Shown in pieces: positions 18,585-26,776 of a stretch of 64,000 bases of DNA. Source of the DNA: AC-38 sp033856025 (lineage in GTDB: Bacteria; Actinomycetota; Thermoleophilia; Solirubrobacterales; Solirubrobacteraceae); NCBI GenBank assembly GCA_033856025.1, contig JAWVFQ010000006.1, positions 1-64,000 on the forward strand. Direction: 5' to 3'. The notes beneath the pieces are model-generated. The model saw only the letters and a program-made list of their open reading frames with translations. It did not search any database and was not told the origin of the DNA. Within the stretch, counting starts at the first letter, position 1. Each line of letters begins with the position of its first letter. A program made the position numbers and the translations under genes.

Positions 18585-19154
18585 TCAGACGTCGAGGTCG
18601 ACCTCGGCCTCCTGGGGCGCGCCGCCCGGGCTGCGGATGTGCAGGATGAGCGGGCGGTTGGCCAGCGACTCGTCGGTGACGCGGAAGAGCAGCATCGAGC
18701 CCCCGATCACGCCCTGCTCGGCCACGCTGTCGGTGGCGGGCAGCGTGGCGCCGGACGGGATGGCGGCCGGGCGGTAGGCGAAGACGTTGTCCGCCCCCAC
18801 CGCGACGGGCCGGTAGCGGCGCCCCGTCGTGTCCTCGACCTCGAACTCGCGCGACGCCGTGTGGACGCCGTCGGTGCGGTTCCACACCCGCATCCACACG
18901 CTGAACCACGCCTCGTCGCCGCGGATCTGGCGCTGGGCGGGCGGGATCCCGATGAAGTACGCGCGGTCCTCGGTGTCGGCCGGGTTGAGCAGCCGGGAGA
19001 GCTGCACCTGGTACTGGAGCGGTCCCACGTCCACGTAGGGGCCCTCGGTGCTGGCGTGCGTGCGCGGGTTCTCCTTGTTGCAGCCCGCCAGCGCGAGCAC
19101 GCCCAGCAGGGCGGCGACGGCGAGGAGGAGGGAGCGCGGACGGCGGGCGGTCAC
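18585..19154 (-). CDS. Small lipoprotein with Ig-like (DUF4352-like) domain
   Basis: A 189-residue lipoprotein with a GTG start. The signal peptide ends LALAGC (Cys25 lipidated). The mature part is a single beta-sandwich: LQYQVQLSRLLNPADTEDRA, EAWFSVWMRVWNRTDGVHT and REFEVEDTTGRRYRPVA. This pattern is seen in DUF4352-type proteins, but that assignment is tentative. Its stop codon abuts that of the penicillin-binding protein gene. It is presumably surface-exposed; no function is assigned. Confidence 0.75.
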   Translation of the reverse strand: MTARRPRSLLLAVAALLGVLALAGCNKENPRTHASTEGPYVDVGPLQYQVQLSRLLNPADTEDRAYFIGIPPAQRQIRGDEAWFSVWMRVWNRTDGVHTASREFEVEDTTGRRYRPVAVGADNVFAYRPAAIPSGATLPATDSVAEQGVIGGSMLLFRVTDESLANRPLILHIRSPGGAPQEAEVDLDV

Positions 19155-19238
19155 GGCGGCGCGATTCTATTTGAGCGGCCCCGACCACGGATTCACACCG
19201 CCGCCGGCGGCTGCAAACCTTCGCCTGGCGGCGTCCTC

Positions 19239-19271
19239 GGGAGGGTCAAGGCCACCAGCCTTGACCCTCCC
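19239..19271 (-). terminator. Perfect 13-bp hairpin, likely terminator of the SRPBCC gene
   Basis: GGGAGGGTCAAGG, a 7-base loop CCACCAG, then CCTTGACCCTCCC: a 13-bp perfect stem. It lies about 60 bp past the stop of the leftward SRPBCC gene and 85 bp before the next leftward gene. There is no T-run on either side, as is common for actinobacterial terminators. The rest of 19155-19333 holds nothing else I recognise. Confidence 0.6.
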
Positions 19272-19333
19272 TGCGTCCTGGCCAGCCTCGGTTTTCGCTC
19301 GCCGACGGCGGCGCGAACCCATGGTCGGGACCG

Positions 19334-19828
19334 CTAGCCGGCCGCCACGGTCGCCCGCTTGCCGCGCTGCTCGCCGTCCTCGAGGATCGCGCGCAGGCGG
19401 CGCATCGCCTTGGCGTTGCGCCGGCGCAGCCAGCCCCGGACGCCGAAGGACTCCATGATGCGATCGGCCAGGGTGGCCGGCTCGATCTCGTTGGTGAACT
19501 CGACGTGCGTCGTCCCGCCCGCGCCCGGCGTCAGCGTGTAGACGCCCGTCACCTTGATGCGGTTGAACTTCCCGCCGCGGCCCACCTCGACGATCCGGTA
19601 GGGCGGGTCGACCTCGACGAACGTCGTGTCGCTCCAGGGAAAGCGGTTGCCCGGCGCGGCGAGGCGGAAGCGCGCGCCGGCGCCGCGGCCGTAGGAGTCC
19701 TCGCGCAGGAGATGCCAGTCCTTGAGGTAGTGGTCCGTGAACTCCGCGTGGTTGGCGATGTCCGCGAGGTACTCGAAGACCTCCTCGCGGGGCCGGGCGA
19801 TCGTCACCGTGACCGTGATCGGGTCCAC
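19334..19828 (-). CDS. SRPBCC (polyketide cyclase/START-like) family protein
   Basis: A 164-residue protein with a GTG start. It has the helix-grip fold of lipid- and ligand-binding SRPBCC proteins: opening strand VTVTIARPREEVFEYLADIA, then HAEFTDHYLKDWHLL, a middle sheet (VDPPYRIVEVGRGG, GVYTLTPGAGGTTHVEFTNE) and the long C-terminal helix RRRNAKAMRRLRAILEDGE. The basic C-terminus is Arg/Lys-rich. The ligand is not predictable. It ends at the hairpin at 19239-19271 and follows a small zinc-ribbon gene 28 bp upstream on the same strand. Confidence 0.85.
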   Translation of the reverse strand: MDPITVTVTIARPREEVFEYLADIANHAEFTDHYLKDWHLLREDSYGRGAGARFRLAAPGNRFPWSDTTFVEVDPPYRIVEVGRGGKFNRIKVTGVYTLTPGAGGTTHVEFTNEIEPATLADRIMESFGVRGWLRRRNAKAMRRLRAILEDGEQRGKRATVAAG

Positions 19829-19856
19829 GGCCCGGGAGTCTATGGCGGCGAGACGG

Positions 19857-20117
19857 CTAGGAGGCCCGCGCCGTCACGCGGGTGACGCGCACCACGCAGT
19901 GGCCGTGCTCGGGCCCGTGGACGAGCTCGGAGCGCAGCGGCTCGCGGCGGCTCATCGGCCGGCACAGCTCGCAGCGCATGGCCCCGCGCGCGTAGTGGTA
20001 GACCGTCTCGCCGATCAGGGGCGTGCGCCCGCAGTCGGCGCAGCGGTGGTCGGCCTCCACACGCAACCCGACCCCCTTGCGGAGCAGTTCGCGCTCCAGT
20101 GCAGGGGAATGTTCCAT
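19857..20117 (-). CDS. Small protein with two CxxC pairs (zinc-ribbon-like)
   Basis: An 86-residue cytosolic protein from ATG 20117. An upstream in-frame start at 20381 would run through the divergent gene and is unlikely. CADCG and CELC pairs 22 residues apart (residues about 25-50) could bind one zinc. The segment between them, TPLIGETVYHYARGAMR, and the tail HGHCVVRVTRVTARAS are otherwise unfamiliar. It is divergent from the zinc-ribbon/FHA gene across about 140 bp and may share its regulation. Function unknown. Confidence 0.65.
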   Translation of the reverse strand: MEHSPALERELLRKGVGLRVEADHRCADCGRTPLIGETVYHYARGAMRCELCRPMSRREPLRSELVHGPEHGHCVVRVTRVTARAS

Positions 20118-20259
20118 GTCCCGTGTCTTCGCCGCCGAAGGGGTCCCTCCTGCCCTGCGGGGAAAGGGCTTCCCATCAGGGTTAGCGATTTTGACGGCGC
20201 GGGTAGGATCGGAGTGATTCCGCCAATCGGCGGACGTCGGGGTCGAGGAGTTGAACGAG

Positions 20260-20841
20260 TTGTCGTCAATCGAAGCTGGCACGCTGGCCGGCATCGGATC
20301 CTTCCGGTGCGAGGAGTGCGGTTTCGTCATGACGCTCGCCAACGACGACGCGCTGCCCCGCTGCCCCGGCTGTGGCGGCACCGACTTCGCTCGCGCCTCG
20401 CTGTTCGGCGCCTCCCAGTTCCACGGGCGTCCGTGGTCCGAGGAGGAGATGGGCGACCCGGCCTGGCTGGAGGAGGTCCGTGACGGCCTCGACGGGCCCG
20501 GCGACTACCTGGCCTACGAGCGCGCCGGCGAGACCCGCCTGTTCGCCCTGAGCAGCCAGTGGACGCGGGTGGGTCGCAGCCTGGCCGCCGACATCCGCTT
20601 CGACGACCCCACCGTGTCGCGCCGCCACGCCCTGCTGGTGCGGGGCCCCGACGGGGTGAAGGTCCTCGACGACCGCTCCCTCAACGGGGTCTACGTGAAC
20701 GGCGAGCGGGTGGAGGGGCGCATCCTCCAGGACGGCGACGAGGTGCTCGTCGGCTGCCACAGCCTGCGCTTCCTGGAGCTCCCCGCGGCCGCCCCCGAGG
20801 CGCCCGCGGCGGACCCGCAGGACCGGCAGCTCACCGCCTGA
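20260..20841 (+). CDS. Zinc-ribbon plus FHA-domain protein
   Basis: About 193 residues. I prefer TTG 20260 to TTG 20251 because GAGGAG at 20245-20250 leaves nine bases before it. The N-terminal zinc ribbon has CEECG at about residue 17 and CPGCG 19 residues later. The FHA domain (about 85-175) has the canonical GRSLAADIRF...SRRHALL...NGVYVNG residues (Gly-Arg-Ser, Ser-x-x-His, Asn-Gly), so phosphothreonine binding is intact. The middle segment (WSEEEMGDPAWLEEVRDGLD) is acidic. The gene is 24 bp from a ParA-type ATPase, with an L,D-transpeptidase overlapping next, suggesting a three-gene operon that couples phospho-signalling to the envelope. That link is inference. Confidence 0.85.
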   Translation: MSSIEAGTLAGIGSFRCEECGFVMTLANDDALPRCPGCGGTDFARASLFGASQFHGRPWSEEEMGDPAWLEEVRDGLDGPGDYLAYERAGETRLFALSSQWTRVGRSLAADIRFDDPTVSRRHALLVRGPDGVKVLDDRSLNGVYVNGERVEGRILQDGDEVLVGCHSLRFLELPAAAPEAPAADPQDRQLTA

Positions 20842-20865
20842 CGGCGGGCGCTACGCTGCGCCCAG

Positions 20866-21660
20866 ATGGCGGCGACGCTCGCAGTCCTCTCCCAGAAGGG
20901 GGGCACCGGCAAGACCACGGCGGTGCGCACGCTGGCCGACGTGTTCCGCCGGCTGGGCCTCGACACGCTGGCCGTGGACCTGGACCCGCAGGGAAATCTC
21001 TCCGACTACTTCGACGTCCCGCCCGACGCCGAGCCCACGGTGGCCGACGTCCTGACGGGACGCGCCCAGGCCGGCGACGCCATCCACGACGACGTCATCC
21101 CCGCCAACCTCCAGCTGGCCGAGGCGGAGCTGGCGCTGAGCGGGAAGATGGGGCGCGAGCTCACGCTGCGCCGCGCTCTGCGCGACGTCGGCAACTCATA
21201 TGACGTCGTGCTGCTGGACTGCCCGCCCTCGCTGGGCCTGCTCACGGTCAACGCGCTCGTCGCCGCCGACTACGCGCTGATCACCGCCGAGGCGCAGTAC
21301 TTCGCCATGCAGGGCGTCGAGCAGGCGCTGGAGGTCATCGAGCTGGCGCGCGAGAGCCTGAATCCCGACCTGTCCTGGATCGGCGTGGTCCTCAACCTCG
21401 CCGACATGCGCACGGTCCACTCGCGCGAGGCCCACGCCTCGCTGGCCGAGGCGTTCGGCGACCGCGTGTTCGACACGACGATCCGCCAGTCCATCGCCTA
21501 CGCCGAGTCCGCCGAGCGCGGAGTGTCGATCCTCGACCACCGCCCCGACCTGGGGGCGGACTACCTCGCGCTGTCGGCCGAGCTGCTGGACCGCCTCGGG
21601 CTCGCCGAGGCGCGCGAGCGCCTGGACGGGCTCGCGGGCGAGCCGGCCGCCAAGCGGTGA
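20866..21660 (+). CDS. ParA/MinD-type ATPase, without a ParB partner
   Basis: A 264-residue deviant-Walker ATPase. The Walker A motif KGGTGKTT (residues 10-17) contains the signature lysine of the ParA/Soj family, followed by AVDLDPQGNLSDYF and a Walker B-like VVLLDCPPSLGLLTVNAL. Such proteins form ATP-dependent dimers on DNA or membrane and position chromosomes, plasmids or protein assemblies. No ParB or parS is visible within 5 kb, and this is not next to gidB or rnpA, so it is an orphan copy rather than the chromosomal Soj. Its neighbours are an FHA protein upstream and an L,D-transpeptidase downstream (4-bp GTGA overlap). Confidence 0.92.
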   Translation: MAATLAVLSQKGGTGKTTAVRTLADVFRRLGLDTLAVDLDPQGNLSDYFDVPPDAEPTVADVLTGRAQAGDAIHDDVIPANLQLAEAELALSGKMGRELTLRRALRDVGNSYDVVLLDCPPSLGLLTVNALVAADYALITAEAQYFAMQGVEQALEVIELARESLNPDLSWIGVVLNLADMRTVHSREAHASLAEAFGDRVFDTTIRQSIAYAESAERGVSILDHRPDLGADYLALSAELLDRLGLAEARERLDGLAGEPAAKR

Positions 21661-22430
21661 GGCGGGCCGCGGCGGCTCTGGCCGCGGCGGCTCTCGCGTC
21701 CGCCCTGCCGGGCTGCGGCGGCGACGGCTCGGACCGCGCGCGGGGAGACACCGGGGTCCTGGAGGCCGAGGGCGCTCCGCCGGCCGCCGCGCCCGCCGCG
21801 CCGCCGTCGGGCCTGCCCGATCGCGTCGGCGGGTCCGGCACCCTCACGGCCTGGGTCACCGCGGACAAGGTCCTGCGCGCACGTCCCGGCGGGCGCACGC
21901 TGGCCCAGCTGCCCCGCCGGACCCACTTCGGGTCCGCGCGCATCGTGCCGGTGGTGGGCCGCCGCGGGGACTGGGTGCGGGTCATCGCGCCCGAGCTGGC
22001 CAACGGCCGACGGGGCTGGATCGACGGGCGCGCCGGCGTCGCGCTGTACCGCACGAGCTGGAGCCTCACGGCGTCGCTGTCCCGGCGCGTGCTGGTGGTG
22101 CGCCACCGGGGGCGGGTCGTCCGGCGCGTGCCGGTGGCGGTCGGCCGCCCGAGCGCGCCGACCCCGCCCGGGCGCTACGCCGTGACGGACAAGCTGACCA
22201 CCGGCCGCGACGCCGGTCCCTACGGCTGCTGCGTCCTCGCGCTGTCGGGACATCAGCCCAACGTCCCGCAGGGCTGGGGCGGCGGCGACCGCCTGGCCAT
22301 CCACGCCACCCCGGCCCCGCAGACGATCGGCCAGGCGGCCAGCCTGGGCTGCCTGCGCGCGACGAACGCCGTGATGCGCGCGCTCGTCCACCAGGTCCCG
22401 CTGGGGACCGTGCTGCGCTTGAAGCCCTAG
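21657..22430 (+). CDS. L,D-transpeptidase (YkuD) lipoprotein
   Basis: A 257-residue exported enzyme from GTG 21657, overlapping the ParA stop as GTGA. The signal peptide ends ALPGC (lipobox). A Pro/Ala linker precedes an SH3-like segment (about 60-125; WVTADKVLRARPGG, GDWVRVIAPELANGRRGW) and the YkuD catalytic domain (about 135-257). The active-site motif is IHATPAP...SLGCLRA, containing His, Ser-x-Gly-Cys and Arg. It would form 3-3 crosslinks in peptidoglycan or attach proteins to it. It converges with thrB, overlapping by 4 bp. Confidence 0.93.
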   Translation: MRRAAAALAAAALASALPGCGGDGSDRARGDTGVLEAEGAPPAAAPAAPPSGLPDRVGGSGTLTAWVTADKVLRARPGGRTLAQLPRRTHFGSARIVPVVGRRGDWVRVIAPELANGRRGWIDGRAGVALYRTSWSLTASLSRRVLVVRHRGRVVRRVPVAVGRPSAPTPPGRYAVTDKLTTGRDAGPYGCCVLALSGHQPNVPQGWGGGDRLAIHATPAPQTIGQAASLGCLRATNAVMRALVHQVPLGTVLRLKP

Positions 22431-23278
22431 AGCTCGCGGACGGAGGCGCCCTCGGGCTCGAACGGCACCCGCCGGATCTCCGCGCCGGGCGCCTCGCGGC
22501 GCAGGGCCTCGACGACGCCGCCGGTCTGCTCGTAGTGCGTCCACACGAGCACGGCGGGGCCGGCGCCCGAGATCGTCGCCCCCAGCGCGCCGAGCCCGGG
22601 CGCGCGCGCCACCAGGTCGAGCGACCGCGGGTACAGGTGCCCGCGCCGCGGCTGGTGCAGGCGGTCGCGCAGCCCGCGCCCGACCAGGTCCCACTCGCCG
22701 CGCGACAGCCCGAGCGTCAGCAGCGCGGCGTGGGCCACGTTGAACGTGGCGTCGGCCAGCGGGACCTCCGCCGGCAGCGCAGCCCGCGCGTCGGCCGTCA
22801 GGACCGGCGGCGCGTCGGGCACCACCACGACCGCCTCCAGCCCGGCCGGGACGTCGAACCGCGCCGCCGTGCCGTCCGCGCACACCACGAACCCGCCGAG
22901 CAGGGAGGCGGCCGCGTTGTCGGGGTGGCCCTCGAGCTCGGTGGCGTGGGAGAGGACGTCGGCGTCGAGCTCGAACAGGTGGTCCGCGGCCAGCAGCCCC
23001 GCCACGGCGGCGGCCGCGCTGGACCCCAGCCCTCCGGCCAGGGGGATCGGCGAGGCGATGCGGAAGGTGAACCCGTCGGCGGGGTGCAGGCGCTCGAACG
23101 CCCGGACCGCCAGGTTGGAGCGGTCGCGCGGGACGTCGAGGTCGGTCTCCACGCCGAACTCCCCGGTCTCCTCGACCTCCAGCTCCAGATGCAGCTGGAG
23201 CGCCGCCGCCAGCGCGTCGTACCCGGGCCCCAGGTTGGCCGACGAGGCCGGCGCCCGGACGAGGCGGCGCCGGTTCAT
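22427..23278 (-). CDS. thrB: Homoserine kinase
   Basis: A 283-residue GHMP kinase that phosphorylates homoserine for threonine synthesis. Motifs are RAPASSANLGPGYDALAAAL at the start, the ATP loop PLAGGLGSSAAAAVAGLLAA (about 85-104) and the C-terminal GATISGAGPAVLVW. The start ATG 23278 overlaps the thrC stop as ATGA. It is the last gene of the leftward operon lysA-hom-thrC-thrB. Confidence 0.96.
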   Translation of the reverse strand: MNRRRLVRAPASSANLGPGYDALAAALQLHLELEVEETGEFGVETDLDVPRDRSNLAVRAFERLHPADGFTFRIASPIPLAGGLGSSAAAAVAGLLAADHLFELDADVLSHATELEGHPDNAAASLLGGFVVCADGTAARFDVPAGLEAVVVVPDAPPVLTADARAALPAEVPLADATFNVAHAALLTLGLSRGEWDLVGRGLRDRLHQPRRGHLYPRSLDLVARAPGLGALGATISGAGPAVLVWTHYEQTGGVVEALRREAPGAEIRRVPFEPEGASVREL

Positions 23279-24288
23279 CCGATCACCGCCGACTCGACGG
23301 CCGCGATCTCCGGCTCGCACGGGATCACCGCGCCGGCCCGGTCCAGCGCCGTCTGCGGGTCCTTGAGCCCGTGGCCCGTGAGCACGCACACGACGCGCTG
23401 GGCGTCCCCGGCGCCGTGGCGCAGCAGGCCGGCCACCGAAGCGGCCGACGCCGGCTCGCAGAACACGCCCTCGGCCGTGGCCAGCAACTTCCAGGCGGAG
23501 AGGATCTCGGTGTCGCTCACCGCCCGGATGGAGCCCGAGGAGCCGACCACCGCGCCCATCGCCTCCTCCCAGCGCGCCGGGTTGCCGATGCGGATCGCGC
23601 TGGCCACCGTCTCGGGCTCGGCCACCACCTTCCCGTGTACGAGCGGCGCCGCGCCCTCGGCCTGGAAGCCCAGCATCATCGGCGCCGCGCCGGCCTCCTG
23701 GAAGCCCTTCCAGTAGGCGGTCACGTTGCCCGCGTTGCCGACCGGGATGGCCAGCGCGTCGATCTCGCCCAGGTCGTCGAGGACCTCGAACGCCGCGGTC
23801 TTCTGGCCCTCCAGCCGGAAGGCGTTGACCGAGTTGACCAGCGCGATCGGGTGGCGCTGGGCCAGCTCGCGCACCAGCTCCAGCGCCCGGTCGAAGTTGC
23901 CGCGCAGCGCGATCACGCGCGCGCCGTGCATCAGGGCCTGGGCCAGCTTGCCCGCGGCGATCTTGCCCTCGGGGACGATCACCGCCCCGGTCAGCCCGGC
24001 CCGCGCCGCGTAGGCGGCGGCGCTGGCCGCCGTGTTGCCGGTCGACGCGCAGATCACCGCCTGCGCGCCCTCGCGCACGGCGGCGGACACGGCGCACGTC
24101 ATCCCGCGGTCCTTGAAGGAGCCCGTGGGGTTGGCGCCCTCCAGCTTCAGCCACACCTCAACGCCGGCCGCCTCGGAGATCCGCGGCGCCGGGACCAGCG
24201 GAGTCGAGCCCTCGTGCAGCGTCACCACCGGGTCGTCGGGGCCGAAGGGCAGCCGGTCGCGGTAGCGCTCGATGAGCGGGACGCTCAG
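23275..24288 (-). CDS. thrC: Threonine synthase, probable CTG start
   Basis: About 337 residues if translation starts at CTG 24288. It is a PLP enzyme converting O-phosphohomoserine to threonine. The PLP lysine lies in NPTGSFKDRGMT, with the phosphate loop PVGNAGNVTAYWKG and the substrate motif CASTGNTAASAAAYAARAG. The first in-frame conventional codon is GTG 24228, but the 20 codons before it encode LSVPLIERYRDRLPFGPDDP. That segment matches the conserved N-terminus of actinobacterial ThrC, so the real start is probably the CTG that overlaps the hom stop as CTGA. Between hom and thrB in the operon. Confidence 0.93.
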   Translation of the reverse strand: MSVPLIERYRDRLPFGPDDPVVTLHEGSTPLVPAPRISEAAGVEVWLKLEGANPTGSFKDRGMTCAVSAAVREGAQAVICASTGNTAASAAAYAARAGLTGAVIVPEGKIAAGKLAQALMHGARVIALRGNFDRALELVRELAQRHPIALVNSVNAFRLEGQKTAAFEVLDDLGEIDALAIPVGNAGNVTAYWKGFQEAGAAPMMLGFQAEGAAPLVHGKVVAEPETVASAIRIGNPARWEEAMGAVVGSSGSIRAVSDTEILSAWKLLATAEGVFCEPASAASVAGLLRHGAGDAQRVVCVLTGHGLKDPQTALDRAGAVIPCEPEIAAVESAVIG

Positions 24289-25505
24289 ACGAACTCCTCC
24301 TCGATCACGCGGATCGCGCGCGGCGCCGAGCGCACGAAGTCCTCGCCGCGCAGCAGCTCCAGCGCGGCGAAGAACCGCGGCTCCTGGACCGGGTGGACCA
24401 CCATGACCAGCCGCGCCTGCTCGCCGAGCCCCTTCTGGACCACGGACTTCACCGAGATGCCCTGCATCCCCAGGATCTGCGCGATCTGGCCCAGCACGCC
24501 GGGCTCGTCGTCCACCTCGAGGTGCAGGTAGAAGGACGACTTCACGTCGGAGACGACCTCGAGGTCGTAGGTCCAGTCCACCTGCGGCGGCGCCGGGATC
24601 ATCGCGGTCACCACGTCGCCCAGCACCGCCGTCGCGGTCTGCGGGCCGCCGGCGCCGGGGCCGGACATCGTGATCTCGGTGAAGGCCGGCGACTCCACGG
24701 TGACCGCGTTGAACGGGCCCGACACCGACGCGAGCGGGTGGCCGGGGTACAGGAAGACGGGGTGGACGCGGACCGACAGCCCGCCGTCCACCCGCTCGGC
24801 CGTGCCCACCAGCTTCAGAGCCAGGTTGAGGTCCGCGGCGTACTCCAGGTCGTCCGGGGTGATGCGCTCGATGCCCTCGTAGGGAACCTCGTCGAGGTGG
24901 ACCGGGATCCCGAAGGCCAGGCGGGCCAGGATGGCCATCTTCGCCGCGGCGTCCTTGCCCGTCACGTCCTCGGTGGGGTCGGCCTCGGCGAAGCCCAGCT
25001 CCTGGGCCTGGCGCAGCGCGTCGTCGTAGGAGGCGCCGGTGCGGGCCATCTCGGACAGGATGTAGTTGGTCGTCCCGTTGACGATCCCGTGGAGGCGCTC
25101 GATGCGGGTCACGGCCAGCGTCTCCTGGAGCACGCGCACGACCGGGACCACCCCCGCGACCGCCGCCTCGAAGCGCAGCTGGACCTGCGCCTTCTGCGCG
25201 GCGGCGTATAGCTCCTCGCCGTGCTGGGAGAGCAGCTGCTTGTTGGCCGTGACCACGTGGCGGCCCGCGCGCAGCGCGCGCAGGACGTAATCGCGCGCGG
25301 GCTCGATCCCGCCGATCAGCTCGACGATCAGGTCCGAGCGCTCGAGGATCTCGTCGAAGTCGCCCTGGGAACGGGTGAGCACGCCGGCCAGCTCGGGTCG
25401 CCGCCCCACCGTGCGGGCGATGTTCTCCGCGCGCGCCTCGAGCAGCTCGGCGAACGCGGCGCCCACCGTCCCGTGCCCCAGCAGCCCGACGCTAAACGAC
25501 GTCAC
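24285..25505 (-). CDS. hom: Homoserine dehydrogenase
   Basis: A 406-residue NAD(P)-dependent enzyme reducing aspartate semialdehyde to homoserine. The Rossmann start GLLGHGTVG (about 7-15) and the catalytic region NGTTNYILSEMARTG...EADPTEDVTGKDAAAK (containing the conserved Lys) are present. A C-terminal ACT domain (about 320-400; VDDEPGVLGQIAQILGMQGI) would mediate threonine feedback. GTG start; the first 14 bp overlap the end of lysA, so translation is coupled. Usual length. Confidence 0.96.
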   Translation of the reverse strand: MTSFSVGLLGHGTVGAAFAELLEARAENIARTVGRRPELAGVLTRSQGDFDEILERSDLIVELIGGIEPARDYVLRALRAGRHVVTANKQLLSQHGEELYAAAQKAQVQLRFEAAVAGVVPVVRVLQETLAVTRIERLHGIVNGTTNYILSEMARTGASYDDALRQAQELGFAEADPTEDVTGKDAAAKMAILARLAFGIPVHLDEVPYEGIERITPDDLEYAADLNLALKLVGTAERVDGGLSVRVHPVFLYPGHPLASVSGPFNAVTVESPAFTEITMSGPGAGGPQTATAVLGDVVTAMIPAPPQVDWTYDLEVVSDVKSSFYLHLEVDDEPGVLGQIAQILGMQGISVKSVVQKGLGEQARLVMVVHPVQEPRFFAALELLRGEDFVRSAPRAIRVIEEEFV

Positions 25506-26757
25506 GGGCCGCCAGGTCCTCGTAGGTCTCGCGGCGCACGACCACCCGGGCCTGTCCCTCGCGGCAGAAGAGCACCGGCGGGCGCGGGACGCCGTTGTAG
25601 TTGCTGGCCATCGCGTGGCCGTAGGCGCCGGTGACCGGGGTGACGAGGACGTCGCCGGGGCGCGGGTCGTGCAGGTGCACGTCGCGGACGATCACGTCGC
25701 TGGACTCGCAGTGCTTGCCCGCCACGTTGACCAGCTCGCCGCCGGGGGCCAGCCGGTCGGCCAGCGCGGCCTCGTACACGGCGCCGTAGAGCATCGGGCG
25801 CAGGTTGTCGGACATCCCGCCGTCCACGGCCACATAGGTGGATACGTCGCGCTTGACGGTCATGACTCGGTAGAGCGTCACGCCCGCGTTGGCCACCAGC
25901 GCCCGGCCCGGCTCGATGACGATGCGCTTGCCCGTCCCGAGGATCTCGTGCGCCGCGGACACCTTCGCGTCGACGTAGGCCTCGATCGAGGGCGGCTCGT
26001 CCTGCGCCGTGTAGGCCACGCCCAGGCCGCCGCCCAGGTTGTAGACGGGGAAGTCGCCCAGCCCGGCGATGGCCTCGATGGCCTTGCGGAACGAGGCCAG
26101 CTCGAAGATCTGCGAGCCGATGTGCATGTGCAGGCCGAGCAGCTGCAGGCGGTCGGAGCCGCGCAGCCGGTCGATCGCCGCGCGCGCGTCGTCCAGGGCC
26201 AGCCCGAACTTGGAGTCGACCTGCCCGGTGGAGATGAAGTCGTGGGTGCTGGGCTTCACGCCGGGCCGCACGCGGACGAGCACCCGCTGGGACCCGCCCG
26301 CGGGGACGGCCTCCTCCAGGCGGTCGAGGTCGTCGAAGGAGTCCACGACGATCGTCCCCACGCCGGCCTCCACCGCCTCACGGATCTCCTCGTGCGACTT
26401 GGCGTTGCCGTGCAGGTACACGCGCTCCGCCGGGAACCCGGCCCGCAGGGCCAGCGCCAGCTCGCCGCCGGAGGCGACGTCGCAGCCCAGGCCCGCCTCG
26501 GCGAACAGCGCGTAGGCGGCGGTGCAGGGGAGCGCCTTGGAGGCGAAGAGCACCTCGCCGTCGTCCCCGTGGCGCTCGCGCAGCGCGTCGCGGAAGGCCC
26601 CGGCGCGGGCGCGCAGGTCGTCCTCTGCCACCACGTAGGCGGGCGTGCCGTAGCGGTCGGCCAGCTCGACGACGTCGCAGCCGCCGACCTCGAGGCGGCC
26701 GGCCTCGTTGACGCGGCTGCCGATGGGATAGACGTGGGAGAGCGCGGTGACCGCCAT
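25492..26757 (-). CDS. lysA: Diaminopimelate decarboxylase
   Basis: A 421-residue fold-III PLP decarboxylase making lysine from meso-diaminopimelate. The PLP lysine is in LFASKAL (about residue 73). Other motifs are HGNAKSHEEI, GLHMHIGSQI, the phosphate-binding GGGLG and EPGRALVANAG, and the C-terminal active-site motif AGKHCESSDV. It is the first gene of the operon lysA-hom-thrC-thrB; argS, often placed before it, is absent. A divergent hydrolase gene starts 19 bp upstream, so promoters must overlap genes or be very compact. Confidence 0.97.
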   Translation of the reverse strand: MAVTALSHVYPIGSRVNEAGRLEVGGCDVVELADRYGTPAYVVAEDDLRARAGAFRDALRERHGDDGEVLFASKALPCTAAYALFAEAGLGCDVASGGELALALRAGFPAERVYLHGNAKSHEEIREAVEAGVGTIVVDSFDDLDRLEEAVPAGGSQRVLVRVRPGVKPSTHDFISTGQVDSKFGLALDDARAAIDRLRGSDRLQLLGLHMHIGSQIFELASFRKAIEAIAGLGDFPVYNLGGGLGVAYTAQDEPPSIEAYVDAKVSAAHEILGTGKRIVIEPGRALVANAGVTLYRVMTVKRDVSTYVAVDGGMSDNLRPMLYGAVYEAALADRLAPGGELVNVAGKHCESSDVIVRDVHLHDPRPGDVLVTPVTGAYGHAMASNYNGVPRPPVLFCREGQARVVVRRETYEDLAARDVV

Positions 26758-26776
26758 GCGGCGCCATTATCCCGGC

